IMG/VR virus record: IMGVR_UViG_3300036985_001945
Coordinates: 1 to 34,329 of that record
Direction: 5' to 3' (one strand)
DNA: 34,329 nucleotides
DNA from: a virus
Shown here: one piece after another, positions 12,576 through 20,571 of the stretch
How the letters are laid out: every line of letters begins with the position of its first letter
Position numbering within the stretch: position 1 is the first letter of the stretch
The notes under the pieces: model-generated
What the model was told of the DNA's origin: nothing
The model's database searches: none
Seen by the model: only the letters and a program-made list of their open reading frames with translations
Made by a program: the position numbers and the translations under genes

Positions 12576-13088
12576 ATGAAAATAGAAAAAATTAACACAA
12601 ACACTGGAGTTTATTCAATTAAAACAAAATCAAACAAACTACTTTACGTTGGAGCAAGTATTAACTTAGAAAAAAGATTTACAGACCATTCATCTTTACT
12701 TAAAAAAAACAAACATAGTAATACTACTTTACAAAATATTTGTAATAAAATAGGATATGATAATTTAATTTTTTCAACACTAAAAATTGGCGATAATGAT
12801 TTATTTTATTATGAAGAATTATTTATTAAAACACTTAATCCTTTATGTAATATAGCTCATAGTTTAAAGATTAAAAAAGACAAAAATGTTAATACTTTTT
12901 TAAATGATATAGAATTTATTTTAAACATGAACTTACAATTAAATAAAAGATATAGTAATTTTAACTTAAAAATAGATATAAGTGTAAGAGAGTTTTATAG
13001 AAAATTAAAATTATATTGCGATGAAAATGAATACAAATTAGTAAAAGGAAATACTAATGGTAGTAGATTTTTTATAATAAATAACTAA
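12576..13088 (+). CDS. GIY-YIG endonuclease with primase-like C-terminal domain
   Basis: A 170-residue protein. Residues about 9-92 are a GIY-YIG nuclease with its key residues present: GVY (Tyr13), LYVG (Tyr24), Arg34, His38, Glu80 in YEELFIK, and Asn88 in LNPLCN. Residues about 132-170 (ISVREFYRKLKLY, then KGNTNGSRFF) match the C-terminal end of the neighbouring primase-helicase (RTFIKWIKKY, EGNTNGQRWF), probably a small DNA-binding wing. The build suggests a free-standing homing endonuclease. It sits between the structured RNA and the primase gene. Its own codon and base use are as AT-rich as its neighbours or more so. Confidence 0.75.
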   Translation: MKIEKINTNTGVYSIKTKSNKLLYVGASINLEKRFTDHSSLLKKNKHSNTTLQNICNKIGYDNLIFSTLKIGDNDLFYYEELFIKTLNPLCNIAHSLKIKKDKNVNTFLNDIEFILNMNLQLNKRYSNFNLKIDISVREFYRKLKLYCDENEYKLVKGNTNGSRFFIINN

Positions 13089-13122
13089 TTAAATAATATA
13101 AAATTAAATAAATCATATTAAT

Positions 13123-15501
13123 ATGTCAAAAGTAAATTATTTTAAGAACTTAAAGTCAGTTGCACCAGATGAAAGACCAAAAGATGCTACTTATTATTTA
13201 GATAGAATTCAAAAAGGAACTCATGAAAATTTAATAAAAAATTTACGTTCTGAAATAGATCCCGAAAAAAAGAAGTTATTAAAAAATACTTTGCCTGGTG
13301 TTACTTTTTGCGGTACTTTTACAAGTAGAAAGAAAGAAAACTTAAAACAAGGTAGCGGTTTAGCTATATTAGATTTTGATAAATTAGATGATGCTTTTCA
13401 GTTTAAAGATAGTTTAAAATCAAATGATTATATTTTTTCAGCTTGGATTAGTCCAAGTGGTAACGGTGTAAAAGCATTGGTTAAGATACCAGTTATTCAA
13501 AATGATGCTGAATATAAAAATATATTTAAGCAGTTAAAAGAGTTATTCCCTTTACTAGATGATAGTGGCTCTGATATTAGTAGATTATGCTTTGAGAGTT
13601 ATGATGCCGATATTTACATAAACTTAGATTCTGAAAAGTTTACACCTACTTATCCATCTCAAGCAATTGAAGTTATTAATTTAGGTACTATTACAAACAT
13701 TCCTTTAATTGATAATGATGAAATAGCTAATAGATTAGTTAAATGGTTTAAATCAAAGTTTGATTCATCTGCTAGAAACTCATCTTTATTTAAATTAGCT
13801 ATTGCTTTTAATGATTTTGGAGTGGATAAAATGATTTGTACTAGATACCTACATTCATTTATTGAAAAGGATTTTAGCGAAAGTGAAATAAATAATCTTA
13901 TTAATTCAGCTTATAAAAATTCAGCTAACTATGGCAGTAAACAATTTGAAGATAAGGTTAAAAGAAAACAGATTGAAAATATTGTTTTAAGTGGCAAAAA
14001 GGATAAAGAAGTAATTGATAAGTTTAAAGAAATAGATGCTGAAAAACTACAAAATGAAATTCAATTAATAAAGAATAACATTAAGTTTGATGAGTTCTGG
14101 AGCTTTAATGATAAAGGTAAGTTAGAAATTTCTGCATATCGTTTTAAATTATACTTAGAAAGTTTAAACTACCGTAAGTACTACCCTAGCGAAAAAACAA
14201 AGACTTTTATATTTGTAAAGAAAGAAAACAAGTTTATTGATATTATTACTGAATTTCAGATTAAAGATGAGATTTTAAAGAATTTAATTATAAACAATCA
14301 ATTAGATGCTTTTGATGTGGCTGCTGAAACATTAGCGTTATTTTCATCTAAATACTTATCAATGATAGATACTGCTGATGTAAAGATGGATAAAGATAGT
14401 AGTGATTACGCTATGATTTATTACTCAAACTTAGCTTTAAAAATATCTAAAGATTCTATTGATAAGATAGAGTATGAAGATATGGATTCTTTTGTTTGGA
14501 AATCTCAAGTAATTAATAGGGATTATGTAGATGTAGACCATCACGAAAGCCAATTTAGAAGTTTCATTTGGTTTGCAAGTGGGCAAAATAGAGAAAAATA
14601 TAACACTATGAAGTCAGTAATAGGTTATTTATTACATTCTCATAAGACTGCTAGTAATAATAAGGCTATTATTTTTAATGATGAAACTATTTCTGATACA
14701 CCTAATGGTGGTAGTGGTAAGGGTATTATCATTAATGGTATAGGACACATGAAGAAAACATCAACTATTGATGGTAAAACGTTTGACTTTAATAAATCGT
14801 TTGCTTTTCAGACTGTTAATACTGATACTCAAGTACTTGCATTTGATGACGTTCGTAAAAACTTTGACTTTGAAAGGTTGTTTAGTGTGATCACTGAGGG
14901 TATAACTATTGAATATAAAGGTAAAGATGCTATTAAAATACCAGTACAAGATAGCCCTAAAATAATAATTAGTACTAACTACACCATTAAAACAGATGGA
15001 GGTTCTTTTCAACGTAGAATTTTTGAATTAGAGATGTCAGATTATTTTGGAGTGCATCACACCCCATTAGATCAATTCGGTAATTTACTTTATGATGAAT
15101 GGAATATTGATGAGTGGAATAGGTTTGATAAATTTATGATTAACTGCCTACAATATTATTTAGAGAATGGACTTGTTAAATCTAAAACTAATAATTTGGA
15201 GTTAAGAAAGTATATCAACGAAACAAGTCAAGAGTTTTACGAATTTTCTATTACTGATAATGCTATTAAAAACGACATAAGAATAGGTAAAAACGAAGCA
15301 TTGAATGAATACCATAATGAATATCCGGATTCTAAGAAATTTGTAACTAGCCGTACCTTTATAAAATGGATTAAAAAGTATAGTGAATATAGAAAACTTA
15401 ATTATACTGAGGGTAACACAAATGGTCAAAGATGGTTTACATTATCTAAAGAAACTACTAACAAAGTAGATAGTATTAACTTTGATGAAACACCATTTTA
15501 A
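13123..15501 (+). CDS. Primase-helicase (BT4734/VirE-N domain plus SF3/D5-type helicase)
   Basis: A 792-residue replication protein. Residues about 15-175 fit the BT4734/VirE N-terminal domain of Bacteroidetes, a primase-polymerase-like fold (LPGVTFCGTFTSRK, LAILDFDKLDD, AWISPSGNGVKALVKI). A helical linker of the primase C-terminal type (about 215-270) follows. The helicase has Walker A PNGGSGKG at 527-534, a Walker B-like VLAFDDV near 570, and IIISTNY near 615. A C-terminal winged helix (about 735-777) ends in EGNTNGQRWFTL. It should prime and unwind at the phage origin. The downstream helicase gene begins one base after its stop. Confidence 0.8.
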   Translation: MSKVNYFKNLKSVAPDERPKDATYYLDRIQKGTHENLIKNLRSEIDPEKKKLLKNTLPGVTFCGTFTSRKKENLKQGSGLAILDFDKLDDAFQFKDSLKSNDYIFSAWISPSGNGVKALVKIPVIQNDAEYKNIFKQLKELFPLLDDSGSDISRLCFESYDADIYINLDSEKFTPTYPSQAIEVINLGTITNIPLIDNDEIANRLVKWFKSKFDSSARNSSLFKLAIAFNDFGVDKMICTRYLHSFIEKDFSESEINNLINSAYKNSANYGSKQFEDKVKRKQIENIVLSGKKDKEVIDKFKEIDAEKLQNEIQLIKNNIKFDEFWSFNDKGKLEISAYRFKLYLESLNYRKYYPSEKTKTFIFVKKENKFIDIITEFQIKDEILKNLIINNQLDAFDVAAETLALFSSKYLSMIDTADVKMDKDSSDYAMIYYSNLALKISKDSIDKIEYEDMDSFVWKSQVINRDYVDVDHHESQFRSFIWFASGQNREKYNTMKSVIGYLLHSHKTASNNKAIIFNDETISDTPNGGSGKGIIINGIGHMKKTSTIDGKTFDFNKSFAFQTVNTDTQVLAFDDVRKNFDFERLFSVITEGITIEYKGKDAIKIPVQDSPKIIISTNYTIKTDGGSFQRRIFELEMSDYFGVHHTPLDQFGNLLYDEWNIDEWNRFDKFMINCLQYYLENGLVKSKTNNLELRKYINETSQEFYEFSITDNAIKNDIRIGKNEALNEYHNEYPDSKKFVTSRTFIKWIKKYSEYRKLNYTEGNTNGQRWFTLSKETTNKVDSINFDETPF

Positions 15502-15502
15502 T

Positions 15503-17008
15503 ATGTTAAGAGATTATCAATTACAATCAATTCAAGATATTGAAAATTGTGAAGAAAAAAATATACTATTACAACTACCTACTGGAGCTGGTAAGACCTA
15601 CACATTTTGTGAAATAGCTAAACGTTTCTTTGCTGCTGAGGTTAAAAAAGTATTAATATTAGTACATAGAACAGAACTTTTAACACAAGCGAAAAACTCA
15701 TTAGGCGAAAGATGTTTTAGTATATCCGATGGTGTAAAGGTTATTCCTAATGATTTTGATTATTATGTGGGTATGGTTGAAACTGTTAATAGACGAGTTA
15801 ATAAATTACCCACATTTGGTTTAGTTATTATTGATGAGTGTCATATTGGTAACTTTAAAAAATTACCGTTCTTTACACAAACAGAAACTAAAGTACTAGG
15901 TGTTACTGCCACACCAATAGCAGCTCCACCTTTATCAAAGTTGTATCAAAAAATGGTTAGCCCTATTGATATATCGACTTTAATTGAAAGTAAATATCTT
16001 TTAAATGCAGTAGCTTATGGTGTTGCTTCTGATGTTGTAGGTGTTCAAAAGTTTAAAACAACTGGAGGGGACTTTGATACTAACCAATTAGACGAGTTTT
16101 ATTCATCTGAACAAATGGTTTTAAATGTATTAAAGGCGTATCAAAACTACTCACTAGATAAAAAAGCACTTATATTTAATGTTAATGTTAATCATAATAA
16201 TACTGTTTATACTGCCTTTAAATTAGCAGGGTATAATGTTTATTCCATTGATGGACAAACACCATCTGAAGAAAGAAAAGACACGTTAAATAAGTTTAAA
16301 AATGAAGATGATGCTATACTTTGTAATGTTGGAGTTTTAACTACTGGTTTTGATGAGCCTAGCGTTCACACTATTTTTTTAAATAGGGCTACAAAATCAC
16401 TTGCTTTGTATCTTCAAATGATTGGTAGAGGTAGTAGAATTTATGATAATAAAGAACATTTTACAATTATTGATTTAGGTAAAAATACTGATAGGTTTGG
16501 ATTTTATGATAGCCCTTATGATTGGGATTCTTATTTTGAATTTGGTAAATCAGTTTCAGATGGTAAAGGAGTTGCTCCATCAAAAGAATGCCCTGAGTGT
16601 TCATTTATTCAACATACCAGAAAAGTGATTTGTGAAAATTGTGGGCATAACTTTGTAGAAGAAGCTGAAAAGCAAAGGAAAGAAGAAGTTGAACAAAAAC
16701 TATATTTACTTACTCAAAAAAACCCTATCAATATTCCTACTCGTGGTTTGTTTAAAATAGCACAAGACCGTAACTGGAAAGAATACGCAGTTTTACATAA
16801 GATAGCCGAACATATCGTAAACTATCAAAATAAGCATTCTATTGTTACTGATGAGTATTGCAATAGTATTGCTATGATAGAGCTAGATAAGTGGTGTAAA
16901 GAATATAATAAGAAAAATAATCAATGGCATAAACAATTTATAATAAATTCAATAAATGAAAAGCGAAAACTTATTACAAGCAGAGATTTACAAGTGGTAT
17001 CACAATAA
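15503..17008 (+). CDS. SF2 DEAD/DEAH-type helicase with zinc ribbon
   Basis: A 501-residue helicase. The ATG at 15503 follows the upstream TAA by one base and gives the usual N-terminus MLRDYQ; earlier in-frame codons overlap the primase gene. Motif I LPTGAGKT is at 25-32, motif II IIDECH near 116, motif III GVTATP near 136, and motif VI QMIGRGSR near 308. A four-cysteine zinc ribbon (CPECS...CENCGH, about 368-387) and a helical tail follow. It resembles phage UvsW/RadD-like helicases that remodel forks or recombination intermediates. The last 53 bases overlap the VRR-NUC gene. Confidence 0.8.
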   Translation: MLRDYQLQSIQDIENCEEKNILLQLPTGAGKTYTFCEIAKRFFAAEVKKVLILVHRTELLTQAKNSLGERCFSISDGVKVIPNDFDYYVGMVETVNRRVNKLPTFGLVIIDECHIGNFKKLPFFTQTETKVLGVTATPIAAPPLSKLYQKMVSPIDISTLIESKYLLNAVAYGVASDVVGVQKFKTTGGDFDTNQLDEFYSSEQMVLNVLKAYQNYSLDKKALIFNVNVNHNNTVYTAFKLAGYNVYSIDGQTPSEERKDTLNKFKNEDDAILCNVGVLTTGFDEPSVHTIFLNRATKSLALYLQMIGRGSRIYDNKEHFTIIDLGKNTDRFGFYDSPYDWDSYFEFGKSVSDGKGVAPSKECPECSFIQHTRKVICENCGHNFVEEAEKQRKEEVEQKLYLLTQKNPINIPTRGLFKIAQDRNWKEYAVLHKIAEHIVNYQNKHSIVTDEYCNSIAMIELDKWCKEYNKKNNQWHKQFIINSINEKRKLITSRDLQVVSQ

Positions 17009-17315
17009 CTACTGTTTAAAAACATCAGAAAATAGAGGGTTAATATTCTCAATCCCAAACGGTGGCACTAGAAATAAACTAGAAGCATTAACCTTAAAAT
17101 CTACTGGGTTACTAAAAGGTGCTTCTGATATGGTTTTAATATTCCCAAACGGGAAATTAATCTTTTTAGAACTAAAGATTGAAAAAGGCATTCAAAGTGA
17201 AGAACAGAAAGAATTTGAAAATAGAGTTAATAAATTAGGATTTGAGTATTATTTGATTAGAACTTTAGATAGTTTTAAGGAATTAACTTTAAACAACCTA
17301 ACACAGACTTTCTAG
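16956..17315 (+). CDS. VRR-NUC nuclease
   Basis: A 119-residue PD-(D/E)xK nuclease of the VRR-NUC type. Visible motifs are the N-terminal Glu of LLQAEIYKWY, SIPNGGTRN, KGASDMVLIFPNGK with the catalytic Asp, FLELKIEKG (E-x-K), and QKEFENRVNKLGFEYYLIR. The length is that of the free-standing phage forms, which cut branched or flapped DNA. Its start lies inside the helicase gene (53-base overlap in another frame), so the two are coupled and probably act together in recombination or repair. Confidence 0.8.
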   Translation: MKSENLLQAEIYKWYHNNYCLKTSENRGLIFSIPNGGTRNKLEALTLKSTGLLKGASDMVLIFPNGKLIFLELKIEKGIQSEEQKEFENRVNKLGFEYYLIRTLDSFKELTLNNLTQTF

Positions 17316-17357
17316 ACATAGTGATTAATGATGAGAAAAACCCTTTTTAAATATTAT

Positions 17358-17388
17358 TTTGTAGTGTCAAAGATATTGTTTAGTTTTG
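17358..17388 (+). promoter_or_regulatory. Consensus promoter before the sigma-like gene
   Basis: TTTG (17358-17361), a 19-base spacer, and TAGTTTTG (17381-17388), an exact TAnnTTTG. Transcription would start near 17393. The only bacterial-type start codon upstream in the frame (TTG at 17386) overlaps the -7 element. Confidence 0.5.
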
Positions 17389-17895
17389 GCTATCAATAAG
17401 AATCAGTTAATAACCATTGCAGCGAATAGCAAACTGTTAATTAATTTAACAGCTAAACTCTGCGACTACCGTTATATCAAAGATGACTTATTCCAAGAGT
17501 TTCTTTTATCTCTATTAGAAACAGATGAAGATAAGTTAATCGAAATAATGAATAACGGTAAGTTTATTAGCTATTGTTCTACTAAAATACATTGGCTTAA
17601 TAAAAACAGATATAGAGATAAAAAGTACTTAAATAGTAAAAACGTATTAGTTGAAAGGAATGATGTTTGTGAATTAAATTTTGATATTAAAGATGAAAGT
17701 TATAACTTTGATATTGATATGAAGTTTGAAAAGGTGGTTAAGCTAGTTAGAGAACAACCGTTAAAAGGTCAGATACTTTTTAAATCAGTTGTATCTACTA
17801 CTAGAGAAATAGCAAGCGAACTAAATGTAAAAGAAAAGAATCTCATATACGCAAACAACAAATTTAAACGAGAATTAAGAAATAAGATAAAATAA
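17386..17895 (+). CDS. Sigma-factor-like protein
   Basis: Up to 169 residues. The N-terminal half has the feel of sigma region 2: DDLFQEFLLSLLE, then KFISYCSTKIHWLNKNRYRD. The C-terminal 40 residues (STTREIASELNVKEKNLIYANNKFKRELRNK) form an HTH like sigma region 4. Small phage sigma factors of this size direct late transcription, and three late units here share a non-host promoter motif. No ATG exists in frame until residue 54. TTG at 17386 is the only usual start, but it lies within a promoter element, so the true start is uncertain. One base overlaps the next gene (TAATG). Confidence 0.5.
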   Translation: MAINKNQLITIAANSKLLINLTAKLCDYRYIKDDLFQEFLLSLLETDEDKLIEIMNNGKFISYCSTKIHWLNKNRYRDKKYLNSKNVLVERNDVCELNFDIKDESYNFDIDMKFEKVVKLVREQPLKGQILFKSVVSTTREIASELNVKEKNLIYANNKFKRELRNKIK

Positions 17896-18125
17896 TGGAA
17901 ACACTTTTAAAACATAAAGACTTTATTGAAATGGTTGCAAGGGATTTAATCAGACCAGATGAATCTCAACAAGCAGTTAAGGAAGTATTAGCAGCTTATT
18001 CTAAGATAGATAAAACAGCCGAAGTATTAATTGGTTGCTCCACTTGTGAGAATAAGTTTAAAGATACTTTTAAGATTATATTGGCTTACTTGAACAAAGA
18101 AGATAAACCTAAAGCTAAGAAGTAA
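17895..18125 (+). CDS. Hypothetical small protein with CxxC
   Basis: A 76-residue helical protein with a single CSTC pair (residues 48-51) and a Lys-rich C-terminus. One CxxC is half a zinc site, so it may dimerise around a metal or have no metal. It is coupled to both neighbours by TAATG junctions. Unknown function; its place after the sigma-like gene suggests middle expression. Confidence 0.5.
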   Translation: METLLKHKDFIEMVARDLIRPDESQQAVKEVLAAYSKIDKTAEVLIGCSTCENKFKDTFKIILAYLNKEDKPKAKK

Positions 18126-18334
18126 TGGATCAAGAACAACCAAAAGCATTTAAAGCTACTTACAATGTGCAACTTTCTGAACTATCTAAACGTAAACAAA
18201 ACTTACTAATTGATAGAGCTGAACGTTTGTTAAAGGTTTCAATACCTAAATACTATACTTTAGGCAAAGTTAAATATCCTCACAAATTTGAAATATACTA
18301 CAATACCCATGATAACAACTCTTTGGAAAACTAA
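18125..18334 (+). CDS. Hypothetical small protein
   Basis: A 69-residue basic protein (starts MDQEQPKAFKATYNVQLSEL). Residues about 18-40 form a charged helix and 40-60 look like beta strands (YYTLGKVKYPHKFEIYY). I do not recognise it. Its ATG overlaps the previous stop by one base. Confidence 0.5.
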   Translation: MDQEQPKAFKATYNVQLSELSKRKQNLLIDRAERLLKVSIPKYYTLGKVKYPHKFEIYYNTHDNNSLEN

Positions 18335-18385
18335 TACTTTTAAGTCTAAGATACTTAATAGAACATTTACAATTATACTGAACTG

Positions 18386-18517
18386 ATGATTGAGATTATA
18401 AAACAATATAAAATAAATAGTGTAAACTTTGTATTTTTTAAAAGGGATAATGTTAATTTATATTTATCTTCATATAGTGAAATTACAAATAATGATATGT
18501 TAAATTTTCTAAACTAA
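18386..18517 (+). CDS. Hypothetical 43-residue protein
   Basis: ORF MIEIIKQYKINSVNFVFFKR... ending NDMLNFLN, with its TAA overlapping the ATG of the lipoprotein gene (TAATG), as at many true junctions here. It fills a gap of about 180 bases. Short alternating hydrophobic stretches suggest a small beta fold. Function unknown. Confidence 0.5.
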   Translation: MIEIIKQYKINSVNFVFFKRDNVNLYLSSYSEITNNDMLNFLN

Positions 18518-18750
18518 TGAAATACCTAATACTATTAATCCTATTTGTAGGATGTCAAAAGAAAACAACTACACCAGCTAAAGTAGCAACTACTAAAGTA
18601 TGGTGTTTTTATCAAATGAACTTTGGTAATAAGGCTTTCTTTAAATGTTGTAAGACTGAACAGGAATATCATGATACATACCAACAAGGTATTAATAACG
18701 GATTGAATCTAAGTGTAGAAGTTAAAAACGATTGTAACGAGTGTCAATAA
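18517..18750 (+). CDS. Small Cys-rich lipoprotein
   Basis: A 77-residue protein with a short lipoprotein signal: a charged start, LILLILFVG as hydrophobic core and Cys13 as the likely lipidated residue (lipobox FVGC). After a Thr/Lys-rich linker the mature part carries six further cysteines (WC, KCC, DC, EC), probably disulfide-bonded in the periplasm. Phage lipoproteins of this kind often block DNA entry by rival phages or decoy receptors, but that is inference. Coupled by TAATG to both neighbours. Confidence 0.55.
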   Translation: MKYLILLILFVGCQKKTTTPAKVATTKVWCFYQMNFGNKAFFKCCKTEQEYHDTYQQGINNGLNLSVEVKNDCNECQ

Positions 18751-18935
18751 TGGCAAAACCTATATTATTTATAAATATATCTGATGATTTTTTTAGAACA
18801 ACAACTGAAAAAAAACGAACATCAATAGTTAATAGAATAAAAAAACAAACAGATAATGAATATCATGTTATTTTACATAATGGAGTAATTGATATTAAAT
18901 GTGTAAATGGGGAAAATATAGTTAAATATCTTTAA
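18750..18935 (+). CDS. Hypothetical small protein
   Basis: A 61-residue protein from the ATG at 18750, which overlaps the previous stop (TAATG); a GTG nine bases earlier is in frame but less likely. Alternating strands and one helix (TEKKRTSIVNRIKKQ) suggest a small alpha/beta fold. It lies two bases before the small terminase gene. Unknown function. Confidence 0.5.
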   Translation: MAKPILFINISDDFFRTTTEKKRTSIVNRIKKQTDNEYHVILHNGVIDIKCVNGENIVKYL

Positions 18936-18937
18936 TA

Positions 18938-19357
18938 ATGGCAAAGCATAAATACATAGAAACACCAGAGTTAATGGCTCAGTTGTTTGAGGAATATAAA
19001 ACAGAATGTAAATCTAATCCTAGAAAAAAACACGTATTTGTGGGTAAAGATGGTACAAGTGATTACGAGCTATTAGAACGCCCTTTAACTTATGAGGGGT
19101 TTAGTGTATTCTGTTATCTTAAAATAGGCTCTATTAAGCATTATTTTGAGAATAGAGATAACTCTTATGATGATTATGTACCTATCTGTCGCGCGATTAA
19201 AGAAACTATTAGGTTAGACCAGATTGAGGGTGGTATGGTAGGACAGTATAATCCATCAATAACACAAAGGTTAAACGGACTTAAGGAGCAAACAGAAACG
19301 ACTAATACAAACATATCTATCCTAAACATCGATCCGATAGATAAACCAATGGATTAA
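18938..19357 (+). CDS. terS: Terminase small subunit (putative)
   Basis: A 139-residue protein directly upstream of, and overlapping by one base, the large terminase gene. The pattern YEGFSVFCYLKIGSIKHYF, then the helix DDYVPICRAIKETIRLDQIEGG, then GQYNPSITQRLNGLKE is typical of Bacteroidetes phage small terminases: an N-terminal DNA-binding HTH, a central oligomerisation helix pair, and the GxYN motif. It would recognise the packaging site and load the motor. Confidence 0.75.
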   Translation: MAKHKYIETPELMAQLFEEYKTECKSNPRKKHVFVGKDGTSDYELLERPLTYEGFSVFCYLKIGSIKHYFENRDNSYDDYVPICRAIKETIRLDQIEGGMVGQYNPSITQRLNGLKEQTETTNTNISILNIDPIDKPMD

Positions 19358-20535
19358 TGCCACTCAAACAAACAACCGCTCTTCGTAAAATAGCATCTTT
19401 AACTAAGAAGTATATTGCTGTTAGAGGTGGTCAAGGTTCTTCTAAAACATTTAGTATATTAACTATTCTTATTAACCATGCAAGTAGCAAGGCTAATAGG
19501 AATATTTACGTAGTTTCTGCTGAATTAACTAAGATGCGTGAAACTGTTATAAAGGACTTTGTATTCATTATGTCAGAAGCTGGGATATTTAACCCAGATA
19601 ACTTTCTTGCTGGCACTCTTTACAAATACCCAAATGGTTCAACTATTAAGTTTTTAGGTTTAGATAAAGAAGATGTGGGTAAAGGTTTACGTTCCCATGT
19701 TGTTTACTTTAATGAGGTTAATAAAGTTAATCAAGAAACGTTTAGGCAAATGGCTTCACGTTCTGATAAGATTTATTTAGATTATAACCCAGATGCTGAG
19801 TTTTATGTTGATACAGATATATTAACTCGTAGTGATTGTGACTTTATACAATTAACGTTTAAAGATAATGAATGTTTAAAAGAGGGTGAACGTGATGAGA
19901 TTATAAACTATTATAATCAAGGATATAATACAGATGGAACGATAAAGAATAAATATTGGGCTAACTTATGGCAGGTTTATGGATTAGGTAACATTGGTAA
20001 TTTAATCGGGGTTATCTTTGAGAATTGGAAAGAAGTTGATGAGATACCTAAAGAAGCTGAGTTTATTAGTTATGGTATGGACTTTGGCTTCACAAATGAT
20101 CCTACCACATTAACAGCCGTTTACCGTTACAATAACGAGCTGTACTTTGATGAGTTGATTTATAAAACTAAACTAACTAATAGCGATATTATTAAAGAGT
20201 TTGAAGCATTAGGTATTAAACGACACGAAATGATTGTAGCTGATAGTGCAGAACCTAAATCTATTGAAGATATACGTAGAGCAGGTTACAGGATAGAGGG
20301 GGCTAAAAAAGGTGCAGATAGTATTAAGAATGGATTAGATACTTTACTAAGGCATCCTATTAACGTTACTAAACATTCTACTAACCTTAAATCAGAATTA
20401 AGAACTTACCGATGGGCTACAGATAAAGATGGTAAACAAACAAATATACCAGAAGCAGGAAATGACCACGCTATTGATGGGGTTCGTTATGTAGCCCTAA
20501 ACCGACTCAAAAAATCCACATTCATTATACAATAA
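19357..20535 (+). CDS. terL: Terminase large subunit
   Basis: A 392-residue packaging motor of the PBSX/Terminase_3 type. The ATPase has Walker A GGQGSSKT at 24-31 and Walker B-like VVYFNEVNK with catalytic Glu near 125. The C-terminal RNase-H-like nuclease shows the three acidic motifs: GMDFGFTND near 233, VADSAEP near 290 and NDHAIDGVRY near 370. It is complete and of normal length. It cuts and pumps DNA into proheads through the portal encoded at 32287. Confidence 0.9.
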   Translation: MPLKQTTALRKIASLTKKYIAVRGGQGSSKTFSILTILINHASSKANRNIYVVSAELTKMRETVIKDFVFIMSEAGIFNPDNFLAGTLYKYPNGSTIKFLGLDKEDVGKGLRSHVVYFNEVNKVNQETFRQMASRSDKIYLDYNPDAEFYVDTDILTRSDCDFIQLTFKDNECLKEGERDEIINYYNQGYNTDGTIKNKYWANLWQVYGLGNIGNLIGVIFENWKEVDEIPKEAEFISYGMDFGFTNDPTTLTAVYRYNNELYFDELIYKTKLTNSDIIKEFEALGIKRHEMIVADSAEPKSIEDIRRAGYRIEGAKKGADSIKNGLDTLLRHPINVTKHSTNLKSELRTYRWATDKDGKQTNIPEAGNDHAIDGVRYVALNRLKKSTFIIQ

Positions 20536-20538
20536 ATC

Positions 20539-20566
20539 GGGAAAATCTTTAAAAAAAGTGTTTATA
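20539..20566 (+). promoter_or_regulatory. Late promoter motif, copy A
   Basis: GGGAAAA (20539-20545), 12 bases ending in an A run, then GTGTTTATA (20558-20566). The same two boxes with exactly the same spacing recur at 29563 and 31863. The ATG at 20572 lies only six bases after the second box, so the mRNA may be leaderless. Confidence 0.65.
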
Positions 20567-20571
20567 ATTAG

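Noticed and set aside
17276-17350. A -1 reading frame beyond the VRR-NUC gene that would end in INDEKNPF
   Set aside because: The frame opens only after a stop at 17276 and has no slippery heptamer where it overlaps the gene, so a programmed shift is not supported. The VRR-NUC protein is complete without it.
18741-18749. Longer N-terminus (GTG start at 18741) for the 61-residue protein
   Set aside because: The ATG at 18750 forms the TAATG overlap used throughout this genome, and the upstream codons lie inside the lipoprotein gene.
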